Source: Microthyrium microscopicum (taxonomy: Eukaryota > Ascomycota > Dothideomycetes > Microthyriales > Microthyriaceae). Taken from it: DNA of 64,000 nucleotides. Position numbers and translations under genes: made by a program. The stretch spans positions 1,316,538 to 1,380,537 of the forward strand of contig MU004235.1 of the NCBI GenBank assembly GCA_010405405.1. Reading direction: 5' to 3'. Positions 45,264 to 55,307 of this stretch are shown here, one piece after another; position 1 is the stretch's first letter; every line of letters starts with the position of its first letter. Below the pieces are notes generated by a model. It saw only the letters and a program-made list of their open reading frames with translations, was not told the origin of the DNA and made no database searches.

Positions 45264-46979
45264 TCAAATACCTCCATATTTCCAAGAACACCACTCAACC
45301 CATTGTCCGATAATTGAATCAACCTCTCTAACCGCCCCCGTAGTCCCCTCAATCTCAAACCACTCTCTATGCTCCGTTCCACACCCACACTCTTTGCTTA
45401 CACGCATCCCCAACATCTCTAAATGCAAATGCACGAGTCTCTCCACCTTGCCCACATACACCACTTTTGCCTCCTCGCCCTGTGGATAGTACCGAAGTAG
45501 TGTGATCGGATAACCGCACTGTTTCGTCCACTGCGCCATCCGCTGATGTACGTTCGCTGCGCGGCCAATCTTTAGCGATATGGTGCGCCGTTCGCGGGGT
45601 GGGAGACGTGCGTTGGAGGATGTTTGGAAAAATCGGCGCCTCAACACGTCTTCTTGGTCCCCAGAAGAGCGAGAGAGGGAAGCGGCGGAAATAATGGAAG
45701 CGGCAGCGTCGCTCTCCGCGCGGGTTACGGCGAAAGGCGTTTGCCAGAACATGTAGATATATCCTTCATCATCGTGCTTGGTTGGTGGCTCGCTCATGGA
45801 TGTGAGGAGTTTGGCGTAGGCTAGGCGGACGGTGTCAGTGGCATTTGGGGGTAGGGCGGGTGTCCAGTTGGCTAAGTTGGAGGGACGGTTCTCTGGGCTG
45901 GATTTGGAGCGTGGGGCAAGTGGTTTGCGGGTGGGGAGTGGTTGACGAGAATCGGAGTGGGTGAGATGGGGATGTTGATAAGGAGTTGGGTTAATATCGC
46001 GGTAGACGTGGAGGGTGTCGCTTTTGCGGCGTTGTTTGGACTGTGGTGCGGGTAGATGGGAGAGAGATGTTGGATATTGTCGGCATGGGTTGCTGGAGAG
46101 AGCGACGCCAGAATCTGGTCGGTCGATATTTGATTGACGACGACTTTTGGCTGTTGGTGTCGCTGGTAGAGGAGCATTTCCTGCCGTTGGGACTAGAAAG
46201 CGGTCCTCTGGAGCGACAGTGGATATCATTGGCTTCGGAGAGCGCCGTGGTGATCGGCTTGTATTCTGGCTTGAACGTCTTCGTTCTCTGACGCGCGGCG
46301 GAGAAGTTGATGAGCCGGATCCCGAAAAGCATGCAAATAGGCCAGAGAAAATGCTCTCCTTCTTCTGCAGCCTTGGACGCCGTTGTTGTGGTGATGGTGG
46401 TGATAGACTGACTTTGGTGAGGTTGATAGGCGACCCGCTGGAGAACTCTCTCTGGTCTCGATGTCTACCAGCGACTCTCACAGCTGGTGGCCGTGCCAAT
46501 CTCTCTGAGAAGCTATCATAGCGTGGTGAACCAACCGGCCTGCGTCGGACTGCTGGAGGTTGTCGAGATGGTTGTGGAGTATCTAGAACAGATACATCGT
46601 CGTCTGCTTCCTCTTCGACCTCTTCAAGGCCAAGGTTTCTGAATACAGTTTCCAAACTCGCGCGCTCTTCTATATCAATACTATCGACTTCCGAGCTCTT
46701 GCTTTCCCGTTTCAAAATGTTCGCCTGTTCTTTATGTTGCCAACAGAAGAAAACTGCTGGATCTTGGTCCTTGTGAGGAATGAGAATAGTTCCTTTAATG
46801 GTATATCTTGCTGAAGGTACAGAGTCTTTTGCAGCTAAAGACCTCCTGCATGCTCTACCTTTATCAGTAGTGCCATGACAGGTTAGTAAGGCCTGTTTGC
46901 TGTCTTTGCGACGTAGTCCAGAGTATGATGATTCCGGTGTCCGTCCGAATGATGGTCTTGAGCTAGATGGAGAGGACAT
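45264..46979 (-). CDS. T5orf172 (GIY-YIG-like) domain protein, DUF1766 type
   Basis: Single exon, 571 aa, from the ATG at 46979 (MSSPSSSRPSFGRTPE); the frame is open a little upstream but without an ATG. The N-terminus has a Cys/His-containing block (LLTCHGTTDKGRACRRSLAA ... FFCWQHKEQ). The middle is long, Ser/Arg/Pro-rich and disordered. Residues about 410-555 are the T5orf172 domain: GYIYMFWQTP, LKIGRAANVHQRMAQWTKQC, VYVGKVERLVHLHLEMLGMR, ECGCGTEHREWFEIEG. The domain is related to GIY-YIG nucleases by fold and is often linked to DNA or RNA binding. Fungal members are widespread and uncharacterised. The final WVEWCSWKYGGI is compact. Confidence 0.85.
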   Translation of the reverse strand: MSSPSSSRPSFGRTPESSYSGLRRKDSKQALLTCHGTTDKGRACRRSLAAKDSVPSARYTIKGTILIPHKDQDPAVFFCWQHKEQANILKRESKSSEVDSIDIEERASLETVFRNLGLEEVEEEADDDVSVLDTPQPSRQPPAVRRRPVGSPRYDSFSERLARPPAVRVAGRHRDQREFSSGSPINLTKVSLSPPSPQQRRPRLQKKESIFSGLFACFSGSGSSTSPPRVRERRRSSQNTSRSPRRSPKPMISTVAPEDRFLVPTAGNAPLPATPTAKSRRQSNIDRPDSGVALSSNPCRQYPTSLSHLPAPQSKQRRKSDTLHVYRDINPTPYQHPHLTHSDSRQPLPTRKPLAPRSKSSPENRPSNLANWTPALPPNATDTVRLAYAKLLTSMSEPPTKHDDEGYIYMFWQTPFAVTRAESDAAASIISAASLSRSSGDQEDVLRRRFFQTSSNARLPPRERRTISLKIGRAANVHQRMAQWTKQCGYPITLLRYYPQGEEAKVVYVGKVERLVHLHLEMLGMRVSKECGCGTEHREWFEIEGTTGAVREVDSIIGQWVEWCSWKYGGI

Positions 46980-47740
46980 TGAACCTGTCAGTATTTTGAG
47001 AAGCAAAAAGAAGAAATGGCTAAGTGGTAATAATGGCTAAAAGGTTAGATATACACTAGCAGAAACATAGGATCTACAATCGCCACGGAATGCACAGCTT
47101 TGACCCTTGAGCCAGTGAGGTCTTTCCTGACCGCGTTTGCAGGAGATGTCACTGAGGTACGCAGTCCCTCTGACTGGCTCTCAGTTTTCCAGGAAACATT
47201 GTTGCCTACAATACTCTACTGGCGAAGGTGGCTGGCTGTTGATGATTCACTTGAGGAGGTTGGGCCGCAACCTTGGAACTCCTGAACGGCCAGGGGCCAT
47301 CTCCATATGTGGCGCAGTAAGTTGGCTGCGCCTCATACATACTCGCCCAAAAACAACAACTATTCCTCATTATCGCTCAGCCTACTTCTTGATTTTCGAT
47401 ATCCTCATTCCAATCTTTGATGTCTAATGTGATGTTAGAGGAAACGTGTCATTCTGGTAGCTGTGTTGGATATCAGTCGCTACACAAGCTTACTGTCAAA
47501 CCTACCTAACCGATCAATCCGACAGCATCTTTCAAGTGCTAAGGTATGCTCCAAGTCTTGTCCTTGGATATTACCAGATAGCACTCCCTCTTCTTTACAG
47601 ACAGTGCTGTTGATTGTTGTTGTTAGAGATGAAGCTCTACAACACTTGCTTGACTCTAAACATAACGGCGAACAAATTCAATCGCCAAGACGATGAGGGT
47701 CTTGATGCGGTCAATGCCGGATTTGATGGCAAAGGTCTTA
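46980..47740. other. Intergenic, no supported gene
   Basis: Promoter side of the T5orf172 gene. A few open frames (for example 47463-47696) may belong to the HET-like relic that follows, but none can be joined convincingly. Confidence 0.4.
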
Positions 47741-47746
47741 AAATGA

Positions 47747-48040
47747 ATGAGAATAGGATTTCTTGATGACTTTTATCGTCGAAGTGAATACTGCCCGTTC
47801 TGTCGTTTAGTATACGCAGCAGCACATTCAAAGAATGGAGTGGGTATTGGCCATGATGGAGTAGGCCGCGAGGGCAATCGAATACCTTGTTGGCTAGACT
47901 GGCAGCGGGATGGACGGCATCCCGATCAAACGAGTGCTACACAATTTTCCCAAGCTTTGACTAGGCGTCTTCGACTTTTCAGCGAGAAGGATGACTTTGA
48001 GCCTTGCTACCTTGTTCCTCTTCAAGAAAATAGGAATTTC
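47747..48040 (+). pseudogene. HET-domain-protein-like N-terminal fragment
   Basis: The block DDFYRRSEYCPFCRLVYAAA followed by a Trp-rich IPCWLDWQRDGRHP and RRLRLFSEKDDFEPCYLVPL resembles the region that precedes the HET domain in many fungal heterokaryon-incompatibility-type proteins. The HET core itself (for example ALSYVWG) is not found on either side, so this is a fragment. The similarity is to a general pattern, and the call is modest. Confidence 0.4.
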
Positions 48041-48383
48041 GAAAAACGATCCTTCCAACCTCTCAGCCGAAACCTATGCCATGATGGATCAGATTATCGA
48101 AATGGTGGAAGTCATGGTCGCGGCATCATCTCATGCCTAAGGCCTTCTCGAGTACGGGCATCAAATCTACCTGAGAGGAGAAACCGCTCGAGTTTTCCCT
48201 TGAGCATCCGGTTTGAAGCTATTTTGATGTCCATACTTATTCTTTAAGCACTTCGAATCGGTCGACCTCAACTCTTACAGATCGCGCTGGCTCCCATGTG
48301 ACGTGAAGCATTCTATCATTGTTACAGGGGATAATATATACAAATTTGAATGAACCAACTGATTCTTTCATAAGTCAAATCTC

Positions 48384-49640
48384 CTATGGTACTCCTACAT
48401 AAATCTTGAGAATGTTAGCACAGTGATCCGAAAAGAAAACATAGGAGACTTACATTGTTAACAGCCATGATCGCCTCCATCCCATTGTTCTTCATCGACG
48501 CATCGAAGGGATGTTTAGTTGAGTCATAAGAAGCAGTGAGGTGAATCTCATCGCCCTTCTTGATATTTCCGATATTGGTGCACACGGCGTTGTCACTGAT
48601 ATGTTGCTTGCCAGATGGATCTACTGATGTCTTCTTTCTGCCGTACAGCTGTTGAGATGTGCAGACTGGCTTATCATTGACGAATAAAACGGTGTTCAGA
48701 CCACCCTAGAGATGTCAGTTCTGGCGATAGTCAAGCTGCGAGATATCCATACCTCGTGCACATGTCCCGCAACAAAGATAATCTTGCCAGTGATGCTAGA
48801 CTTCCAGGTATATGATTTTAGATCATATTTTCCAGATTGTGGAGAGAACCAAGTTCCTCCGCATCCACCGAGATCTAGCCAAGCAGTGATAATCTTTTTA
48901 AAGTCCTTTGCTTCCGCTGCTGGAATATATTCGTATGTCTAGAGGGTTAGCTAATGAGAAAATGGAGATTTAGAGAACGTACTTGAGTTGCGTACACCTC
49001 GACAGAGGTATTGCCTGTATTGATGGCATTAAATCTCAGCGCGAAGAAATCCTCATTATCGGAATAGTAGCCATACTTTTGGCCATCAGTGTTAAATCTT
49101 GCTGTTATTCTCTCATTGCCAGTGATGTACAACCGATTTGGTTGCGGAAGATTGAAGCTTCTGCAGACTTCATCTCTATCGCCTCCAGTAAGAACATAAA
49201 TATGCTACATCGGGTCAGTTTGACATCTTTAAGTCAACGTGATCGCATCATGTCCTGGAGCATACCTGAAGCATTGGTCCTTTGTCAAGAGTTGCCGGTG
49301 TTCCATCTTTAAACTCAAGTCCGCCTTGAACCGCCGTAATCCAGCAATCTTTACATGGACTTCCTCCATCTGTGATCCATTGCAGCATATCATCAACTCC
49401 CTTTCCTGGCGCCAGCGTAAAAGGTCCCTGTCGAAGCTTTATCGTCTTGGTGCCTTCTCTTGGTTTATCTGGATTAAGATCTGGCTCCGTCTTGAATCCA
49501 GCCGGAAGTGGAAAGATATCATTGCCACCCGTGCTATTCGCCGGCACTTCTAGTGACGGAGAAGTGCTTGATTTCCTGTCTATAACAGCAGCTTGCGCCA
49601 AACATGCTGCTAACAGTGAGACGAGAGCAAGTCTTGCCAT
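48384..49640 (-). CDS. Secreted protein of unknown function with GHVHEGG motif
   Basis: Five exons (49640-49266, 49204-48983, 48938-48753, 48705-48454, 48404-48384) encode 351 aa. All introns are 44-61 nt and in phase 0. Residues 1-18 (MARLALVSLLAACLAQAA) form a clear signal peptide. Conserved-looking blocks are QGPFTLAPGKGVDDMLQWIT, GGSPCKDCWITAVQGGLEFKDG, GPMLQ|HIYVLTGGDRDEVC, NRLYITGNERITARFN, a Gly/Trp block GGCGGTWFSPQSGKYDL, and GHVHE|GGLNTVLFVND with paired Cys (PVCTSQQ). The last exon encodes only IYVGVP. The GHxHxGG and MLQHI blocks recall secreted copper monooxygenase-like folds, but I cannot assign an enzyme. Even Cys spacing suggests disulphides. Role extracellular or cell-wall-linked. 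Confidence 0.8.
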
Positions 49641-51330
49641 TTTGAGTCCAAGTGAGCGATTGGTAATGGCAACAGATAGTCTTGGCCTGCTGCTCCATAT
49701 CGAGAGGTGCTGGCGGGTATGTTATAAGATCTAATATGTAATATATGAGAGACGCACCAACCCACGGAAAACGCGGGGAGATGACCTATTGTCAGATCGC
49801 TATCATTACAGGGCCTGTGGAGATTGCACGAGAGCTCTATAAGTTCTTGCTACCGATTCACTCGTAAGCTTGTAGAAATTCTCTCAACTATAGAAGGTGA
49901 GCGCACCTCATTCACATATGATGGACTGGCAAAGCTGTGATGACTACCAGACACGCGATGTGGTGAACCTCGCTCTTTCTCTGAAACTGCATTTGACAAG
50001 ATGATCTGCGCAGGGTTAAAGTGCTTATTGCATAGCTAGCTATCGAACCCTGTGAACGTGATTTCTAGAAATTCTATCGCTTGGATAGGGCGAGGAGATC
50101 GTGTCCATCATAACAAGCCAAGTTAGCGAAGATGATTCCTGTCCATTTACAAGCATTATAGATCGACCACGCGGCTCTTCTTCTTAGTTAGTGCTTTGAC
50201 CAGAGTCTGGTGAGACTTTGACCAATTCCAGGAGTCTGGCCAAATATAGCGACAATGAGATATCGGTGAACTTGGGCCGCTAATTGAGGTTTCAAGGTCT
50301 CTTTTCCCATCGCGTGTTGCAGCCGTGAATTCCCACTATGGGCCCCTGCGCAGTTGCGAAGATCTCTCACACATCTAGTAGAGGTTGAGTGGTGCTCCAG
50401 AAGCCCTCATTTTTTGTTTTGAAATTGGGGTGGCAGGGCATCGACGCGCAGCTACCTCTCGAAGCCTTCAGACTGCTAGGAACAGCATCAAGCTCCAGTG
50501 TAAGGATCGCGTTTAGTCAACTTGCAAAAACAAGTTACTGCCTGTATCGCAGTGGATAAGTACGATATAACATGATGACACTTACGATGGTAGAGATGAA
50601 AGCTGACTATTCTCGTGAATGTTTGTCTGAACCTCACGGGAGTCACAAACTATTTGATAAGTTTATGCTTCTTGAAAAGATTCTATTTAGTCTCCCCTTG
50701 AGTTTCAACCCGCAACCTTGGAAGCAAAGCAATTGACGGTCAAATATCTGGGTGACAACTTTCATGAGAAAAGGAAAAGGAAGAGAAAAGTCGCGGTGGC
50801 AGAAATTATTAAAACTTGGTGCTGTAGCTTGCCAAGGCGCTAGCCCACTATAGGACTAACGTAACTGATCTCATATGATGCCTCAGACTGCAGGCTCCAA
50901 GGCGCCGACAACTGTTTCCACGGCCATTTCCATGAACAGCGTGTCCGGACAACGTGTAACAAGCTCTTACAGGTCTCGTTTCTTTCCACAAGTGCTAGAA
51001 ACCATGGTGAAGCGGTTGGATGAACCCCCACGCGCCGTCGCGCGCTGTGCTCACTGTGAACCTGCACCCATCACGCCTTGTGACGTTGTGAGTCAATTCT
51101 GGGCTTCTTTGGGGTGAACGCGATGCCAGTAACTGTCTTCACAAACGATATATATCTCGTTGAATCTTAGGCCAACCTTTTCATTTTGGTCTTGATCGGG
51201 CTTGTACAACCTCTGATATCTGCGACAACGGGCCGAAATCGTTGTGTAATCCGCTTAGCGTCGGCTGACTGTACGAAAAAAGCTTGACGGAAGAGCAAGA
51301 AGAATCGAGACGACGTCAAGGGACGAAGGA
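49641..51330. other. Intergenic, no gene seen (1.7 kb)
   Basis: Divergent spacer between the secreted-protein gene and the dehydrogenase gene. No repeat family of this window was recognised in it. Short open frames (50188-50370, 50840-51117) have no family features. Confidence 0.5.
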
Positions 51331-52419
51331 ATGCCAAAACCAATTGTTCTCCATCTTGGAGACGACATCCGGTGGAACCATGGCCTATACCAGGAACTCC
51401 AGCAGAGCTTTGATATCGTTAGAAGCTATAGCATGAAACGACCAGAGTTCATTGAGGCATTAAAGTCGAAGAAGTTTGGAGACTTTAATGCCATATACCG
51501 ACCATTCTGGAACACAGGTGGTGAAATGGGACCATTCAATGACGAGCTCATGTAATACGACTTATACCAGATGTATTGGATCAGAAAGCTGACAATTCTC
51601 AGATCGCTACTCCCTTCTTCGTGCAAAATATATGCGAGCGCTGGTGCTGGTTTCGACTGGGTAGACACTGTGAGGCTGGCAAAGAACAACATCATATACT
51701 GCAATTCGGCCGACGCATGCACCGAGTCGGCTGCAGATGCCGCGCTCTATCTCATTCTCAACACCTTTCGACGATTCACACAGTCTGCTTTGGCTGCGCG
51801 ATCACTAGACCCCGAACAGTTCAGAGTTGCCACAAGTTCCATTCCAGCGATGACACATAACCCAGCTGGTCATGTCCTAGGAGTTATTGGCATGGGTCGC
51901 ATCGGACTGCGAGTGGCTCAGAAGGCATATGCTGCATTTGGCATGAAGATCCTCTACTACGACGTGGTTAGGAAGCCGTCCAAACTTGAGGAAGAGATCA
52001 AAGCGACTTTCGTCAATACTCTGGATGAACTTCTAGCCATGTCTGACTGTACACTTCTTGCAACTCCTTATGTAGGAGACATTCTCGTCAAGCGAGAACA
52101 CTTCCTGAAGATGAAGGAGGGTAGTCGATTCGTCAATATTGCACGGGGAAAGCTAGTAGATGAAGACGGTTTGATTGCTGCCTTGGAAAGCAACCACCTC
52201 TTCGCTGCGGGTTTAGATGTTCATTTCGATGAGCCTCATGTCAATCCAAAATTGGCTCACATGATAAATGTGGAAGTCCAGTGCCATATCGGAGGTGGAT
52301 CGTTGGAATCTCATATGGGATTCGAGAAACTGGGCATGGAGAACATAATGTCTTTCTTCAAGACTGGACAACCGATTAGTCCCGTTAATATGCATTTGAT
52401 CGATCAGTCCAAACTATAA
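51331..52419 (+). CDS. D-isomer-specific 2-hydroxyacid dehydrogenase
   Basis: Two exons (51331-51551, 51603-52419) with a 51-nt intron give 345 aa. The join reads FNDELI|SLLPSSCKIYASAGAGFDWVD. Features: NAD-binding VLGVIGMGRIGLRVA, substrate-binding SAGAGFDWVD, catalytic Arg in VNIARGKLVDE, the Glu in AGLDVHFDEPHVN, and the His in VEVQCHIGGGSLES, so the Arg/Glu/His triad is complete. Family members reduce 2-keto acids (glyoxylate, hydroxypyruvate, phenylglyoxylate and the like) with NAD(P)H; the substrate here is not determined. Length matches fungal cytosolic D-hydroxyacid dehydrogenases. A C-terminal peroxisomal signal is not evident (QSKL is a weak SKL-like end, lacking the canonical Ser-Lys-Leu only by context, so peroxisomal import is possible). 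Confidence 0.92.
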
Positions 52420-52479
52420 CTTTCTGGCTCGAAGAATTGGCACGAGTGGTTCAGGGTCAGGCATTAGGAGGATATACCC

Positions 52480-52900
52480 TTAGGAGTTAAAGTCGATTAC
52501 ATTCACAGTCATGTTCATAGTACATTTAGAGTCAAATGAGGCCACTTGTAGGTGTAGAATTCCGACGGAATGGCAAGTATAATATAGTTGAGATCTCTCA
52601 TGAAGAACGGAATAGCTTCGAACGCGAATATCGCACCCTAGCCTTTGAATCGTAAGTTGTCTCCAACCATATCCAGGCTTTGAAGAGCCAGTTTCGAACG
52701 CCAGCTTATATATTTTAGCCAGTCCGAGCCTTTCCGCCACCATCTTTTCAGCATTCCACTGAATCATGAGCGCATAATATAAAAACCATTCGGTCTCTTC
52801 ACGTTCTCCGGGCACATAATAGTTCCAATGTCGTACTCCGATTGCGAAGTTGCGAGATAGACTTGGTGTTGGAGAAACATCAGGCTAGTATCACTTTGGG
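52480..52900 (-). pseudogene. HET-protein-like C-terminal fragment
   Basis: A reading frame entering near 52900 with SPTPSLSRNFAIGVRHWNYY and continuing EETEWFLYYALMIQWNAEKM, AERLGLAKIYKLAFE and KPGYGWRQLTIQ resembles the C-terminal region that ends many HET-domain proteins (W...AERxGLG...W..I). No HET core lies upstream. Probably a gene fragment; the resemblance is weak enough that another large family is possible. Confidence 0.35.
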
Positions 52901-53029
52901 ACTAGCGCATCGCGAACTTTAACTCCTTCCAGCATTGTCTAGTTCTCTGACATCCAAAACAACAATCTACACTTCTTGCCAGCTCTTTGACCTACCTACT
53001 GCTATTGATCGGCTCCCAATAAGCTTGCA

Positions 53030-54270
53030 ATGATGCTCGTCTCATTAACGGTCGGCAAAGTCGACGCCGGCATGGCCGTCCTACTCACAGACGACAAGCG
53101 CATCGTGCGTTCTATTTATACCCCTTGATATAGCACCAGCTAACCTGATATCAGATAGAATTTCCATCCATCCTGCTACCCTCTAACATAACCACCGGCT
53201 CCATAGTTGACATCACAGTTGCCCGCAACCATAAAACCGAAGACTCCGTCACCAAGTCCTTCTCCGCCCTACAATCCAATATCCTGCAAACATTTGGCTC
53301 GCGCGCTCCTACACCACCCACCCTGCGCTGCCGCAATGCTACCCAGACCGCCGTCGTCCTTGAATGGGACACCATCGATCTCGCGACAGCTGATCTGCGC
53401 TCTCTATCACTCTTCCGCAATGGCTCGAAAGCAGGCACCATCCCACGTCCCACTGAACTCACCGCCACGAAAATCTCCGGTCTTGCCGTTGACACTGACT
53501 ATACTTTCCACCTCGTGCTCCGGACTTCCGCCGGCACATTCTCCTCGCCGCACCTGACCGTCCGCACCCATAAAATGGAAGATCTCACCGGCATCACCGT
53601 AACCCCAGGCATAATGCCCGGCAGTCTACGCACCTCCCTCGCCGAGACCCTTGATCGCATCGGCGGGAAACTAAGCGAGACCGTCCGTATAGACACCACG
53701 CACTTTATTTGCACAGAACCGCGCGGGGCTGCATGGGAACGTGCACGTGAAATGAACATCCCCGTCGTCGTTCCCGACTGGTTGCTAGGCTGTGAAAGCG
53801 AGCAGCGCATCATCGGCGTAAGACAGTACTATCTGGACGCAGACCCACGGCTGCGGCAAGTCGGACCAAGCGTCGTCACGAATCAAACTCAGGGGCAGAA
53901 ATCGCCAGAGGGTGAAAGGCCACGGACGCCATTGGGCACGCCGAGTACGAAGATTACGCCGCCGACGCCAGAGCAGCCGCATGCGCCGGAGGTGCCACCC
54001 AAGGATACACCACCGATGCGTAATGGGGGCATTGCAGAGGAGGATGAGGACAAGTCGGAGGCGGAAGACAAGGAGAGGAAGACTAGTGGAGTGTCGCGTG
54101 AGGCGGATGATGAGGATGAGGACGATGATGATGTCTCGTCGGCTGATGTGAAGAGTCCGACGAGCGAGGCTGGTGGGCAAAAGGTGGATTTGCCGGTAAG
54201 AGGGAAGCCAGTGACCCTGGAGGAGGAGAAAGAAGAGAAGGATACAAGCTTCCAAGACGTGGCATTATGA
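53030..54270 (+). CDS. CHS5: Chs5 homologue, exomer scaffold (FN3-BRCT)
   Basis: Two exons (53030-53104, 53155-54270) separated by a 50-nt intron give 396 aa. The spliced start MMLVSLTVGKVDAGMAVLLTDDKR|IEFPSILLP matches the dimerisation region of Chs5. An FN3 domain follows at about 100-190 (RNATQTAVVLEWDTIDLATA; TDYTFHLVLRTSAGTF), then a BRCT domain at about 190-275 (GITVTPGIMPGSLRTSLAET; VVVPDWLLGCESEQRIIG), and an acidic Glu/Asp-rich tail. In yeast Chs5 with ChAPs forms exomer at the trans-Golgi and exports chitin synthase Chs3. The tail here is shorter than in budding yeast, as is usual in filamentous fungi. Confidence 0.93.
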
Positions 54271-55307
54271 TAACCTCGAAAAGCGTTGAGAGTTTGGTGA
54301 GCATGGCGTTGTGTGAGGATATGTAGCTTATTTCGTATCTATGCATGGTACGATCTATCATGGTCATATATTTTGAACTACTAGGCTAGAGTGGTTATTG
54401 GACGATGATGCCGCTTCCCCTGTTAGGAGCTTGCCGCTTCTTTTGCTCTGAAATATTATTGCGAGGCCAAACATGTCACGTATAGAAGAGGTCAAAAGGT
54501 GTTGAATCGCCAACATTCATGCCATTCAAGTTATCCACAGTTTAAGCGTTTACAAGGTCTATGTTACACCCTCCGCTCCTATCCATCATTCATCAAGCAG
54601 GCCAGCAAGCCTCTATGGAGCGATGAAGAACAAAAAATTAGAATCGACGTACAAGAAAAGTGGGGTTGAGAAAGAAGAAAAGGGTAGGATATCTATGCCG
54701 GAAGCAATGGAAGTATTCATCGCTTCTAGCCAATTGACCATTCAAGGGTGACAAGATGCTTTTTGCGGTATTTAGACCATGCCAGTAAGATGTTTGGTTG
54801 TGGGATTTTAGCATTCGTCATGTTGAGCCAGGCGAACGCGTACCAAGTGCCGTGAGAGTAATGCATGAGGGGGAGACAGTGAAAAAAGAAGGAGGGTATC
54901 AAACATGAAACGACAGAAGTAACTGCTCGATATTGGCTTCGTGAGATGGCTTGATAAGTGAGACAAGTGCCGACCCGATTTTGTATGCCTAACCACAAGA
55001 TAAAGGAGATGTAATGCTGAATTCGTAGAAAGCGCTTCATGAATGATCAGTCTTCGGTTGAAAAAGCCTCATTTCGCTTTTGGTGCCGATTCAGAAGGTT
55101 GACAGTTTGTCAAAAAGCCTCATCTTCGGTTCGTCGGCCTGCAGCGATTTATGCTCTGCCTCGCTCAAATTCACTTCCTTGAGTAATCGTCGAGCCTTCT
55201 TTCGATTGATCGACGGGGTTGCGGAGCGAGAAAGTCGTCCCCTTCTTCATGTATTAGCCAAAGCAAATCAATGGCATAATATTAATGTTGTTCGTTGCAG
55301 TCTTTCA
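54271..55307. other. Intergenic between convergent genes, no gene seen
   Basis: 3' flanks of Chs5 (plus) and striatin (minus). Open frames such as 54726-55040 have no family features. Confidence 0.5.
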
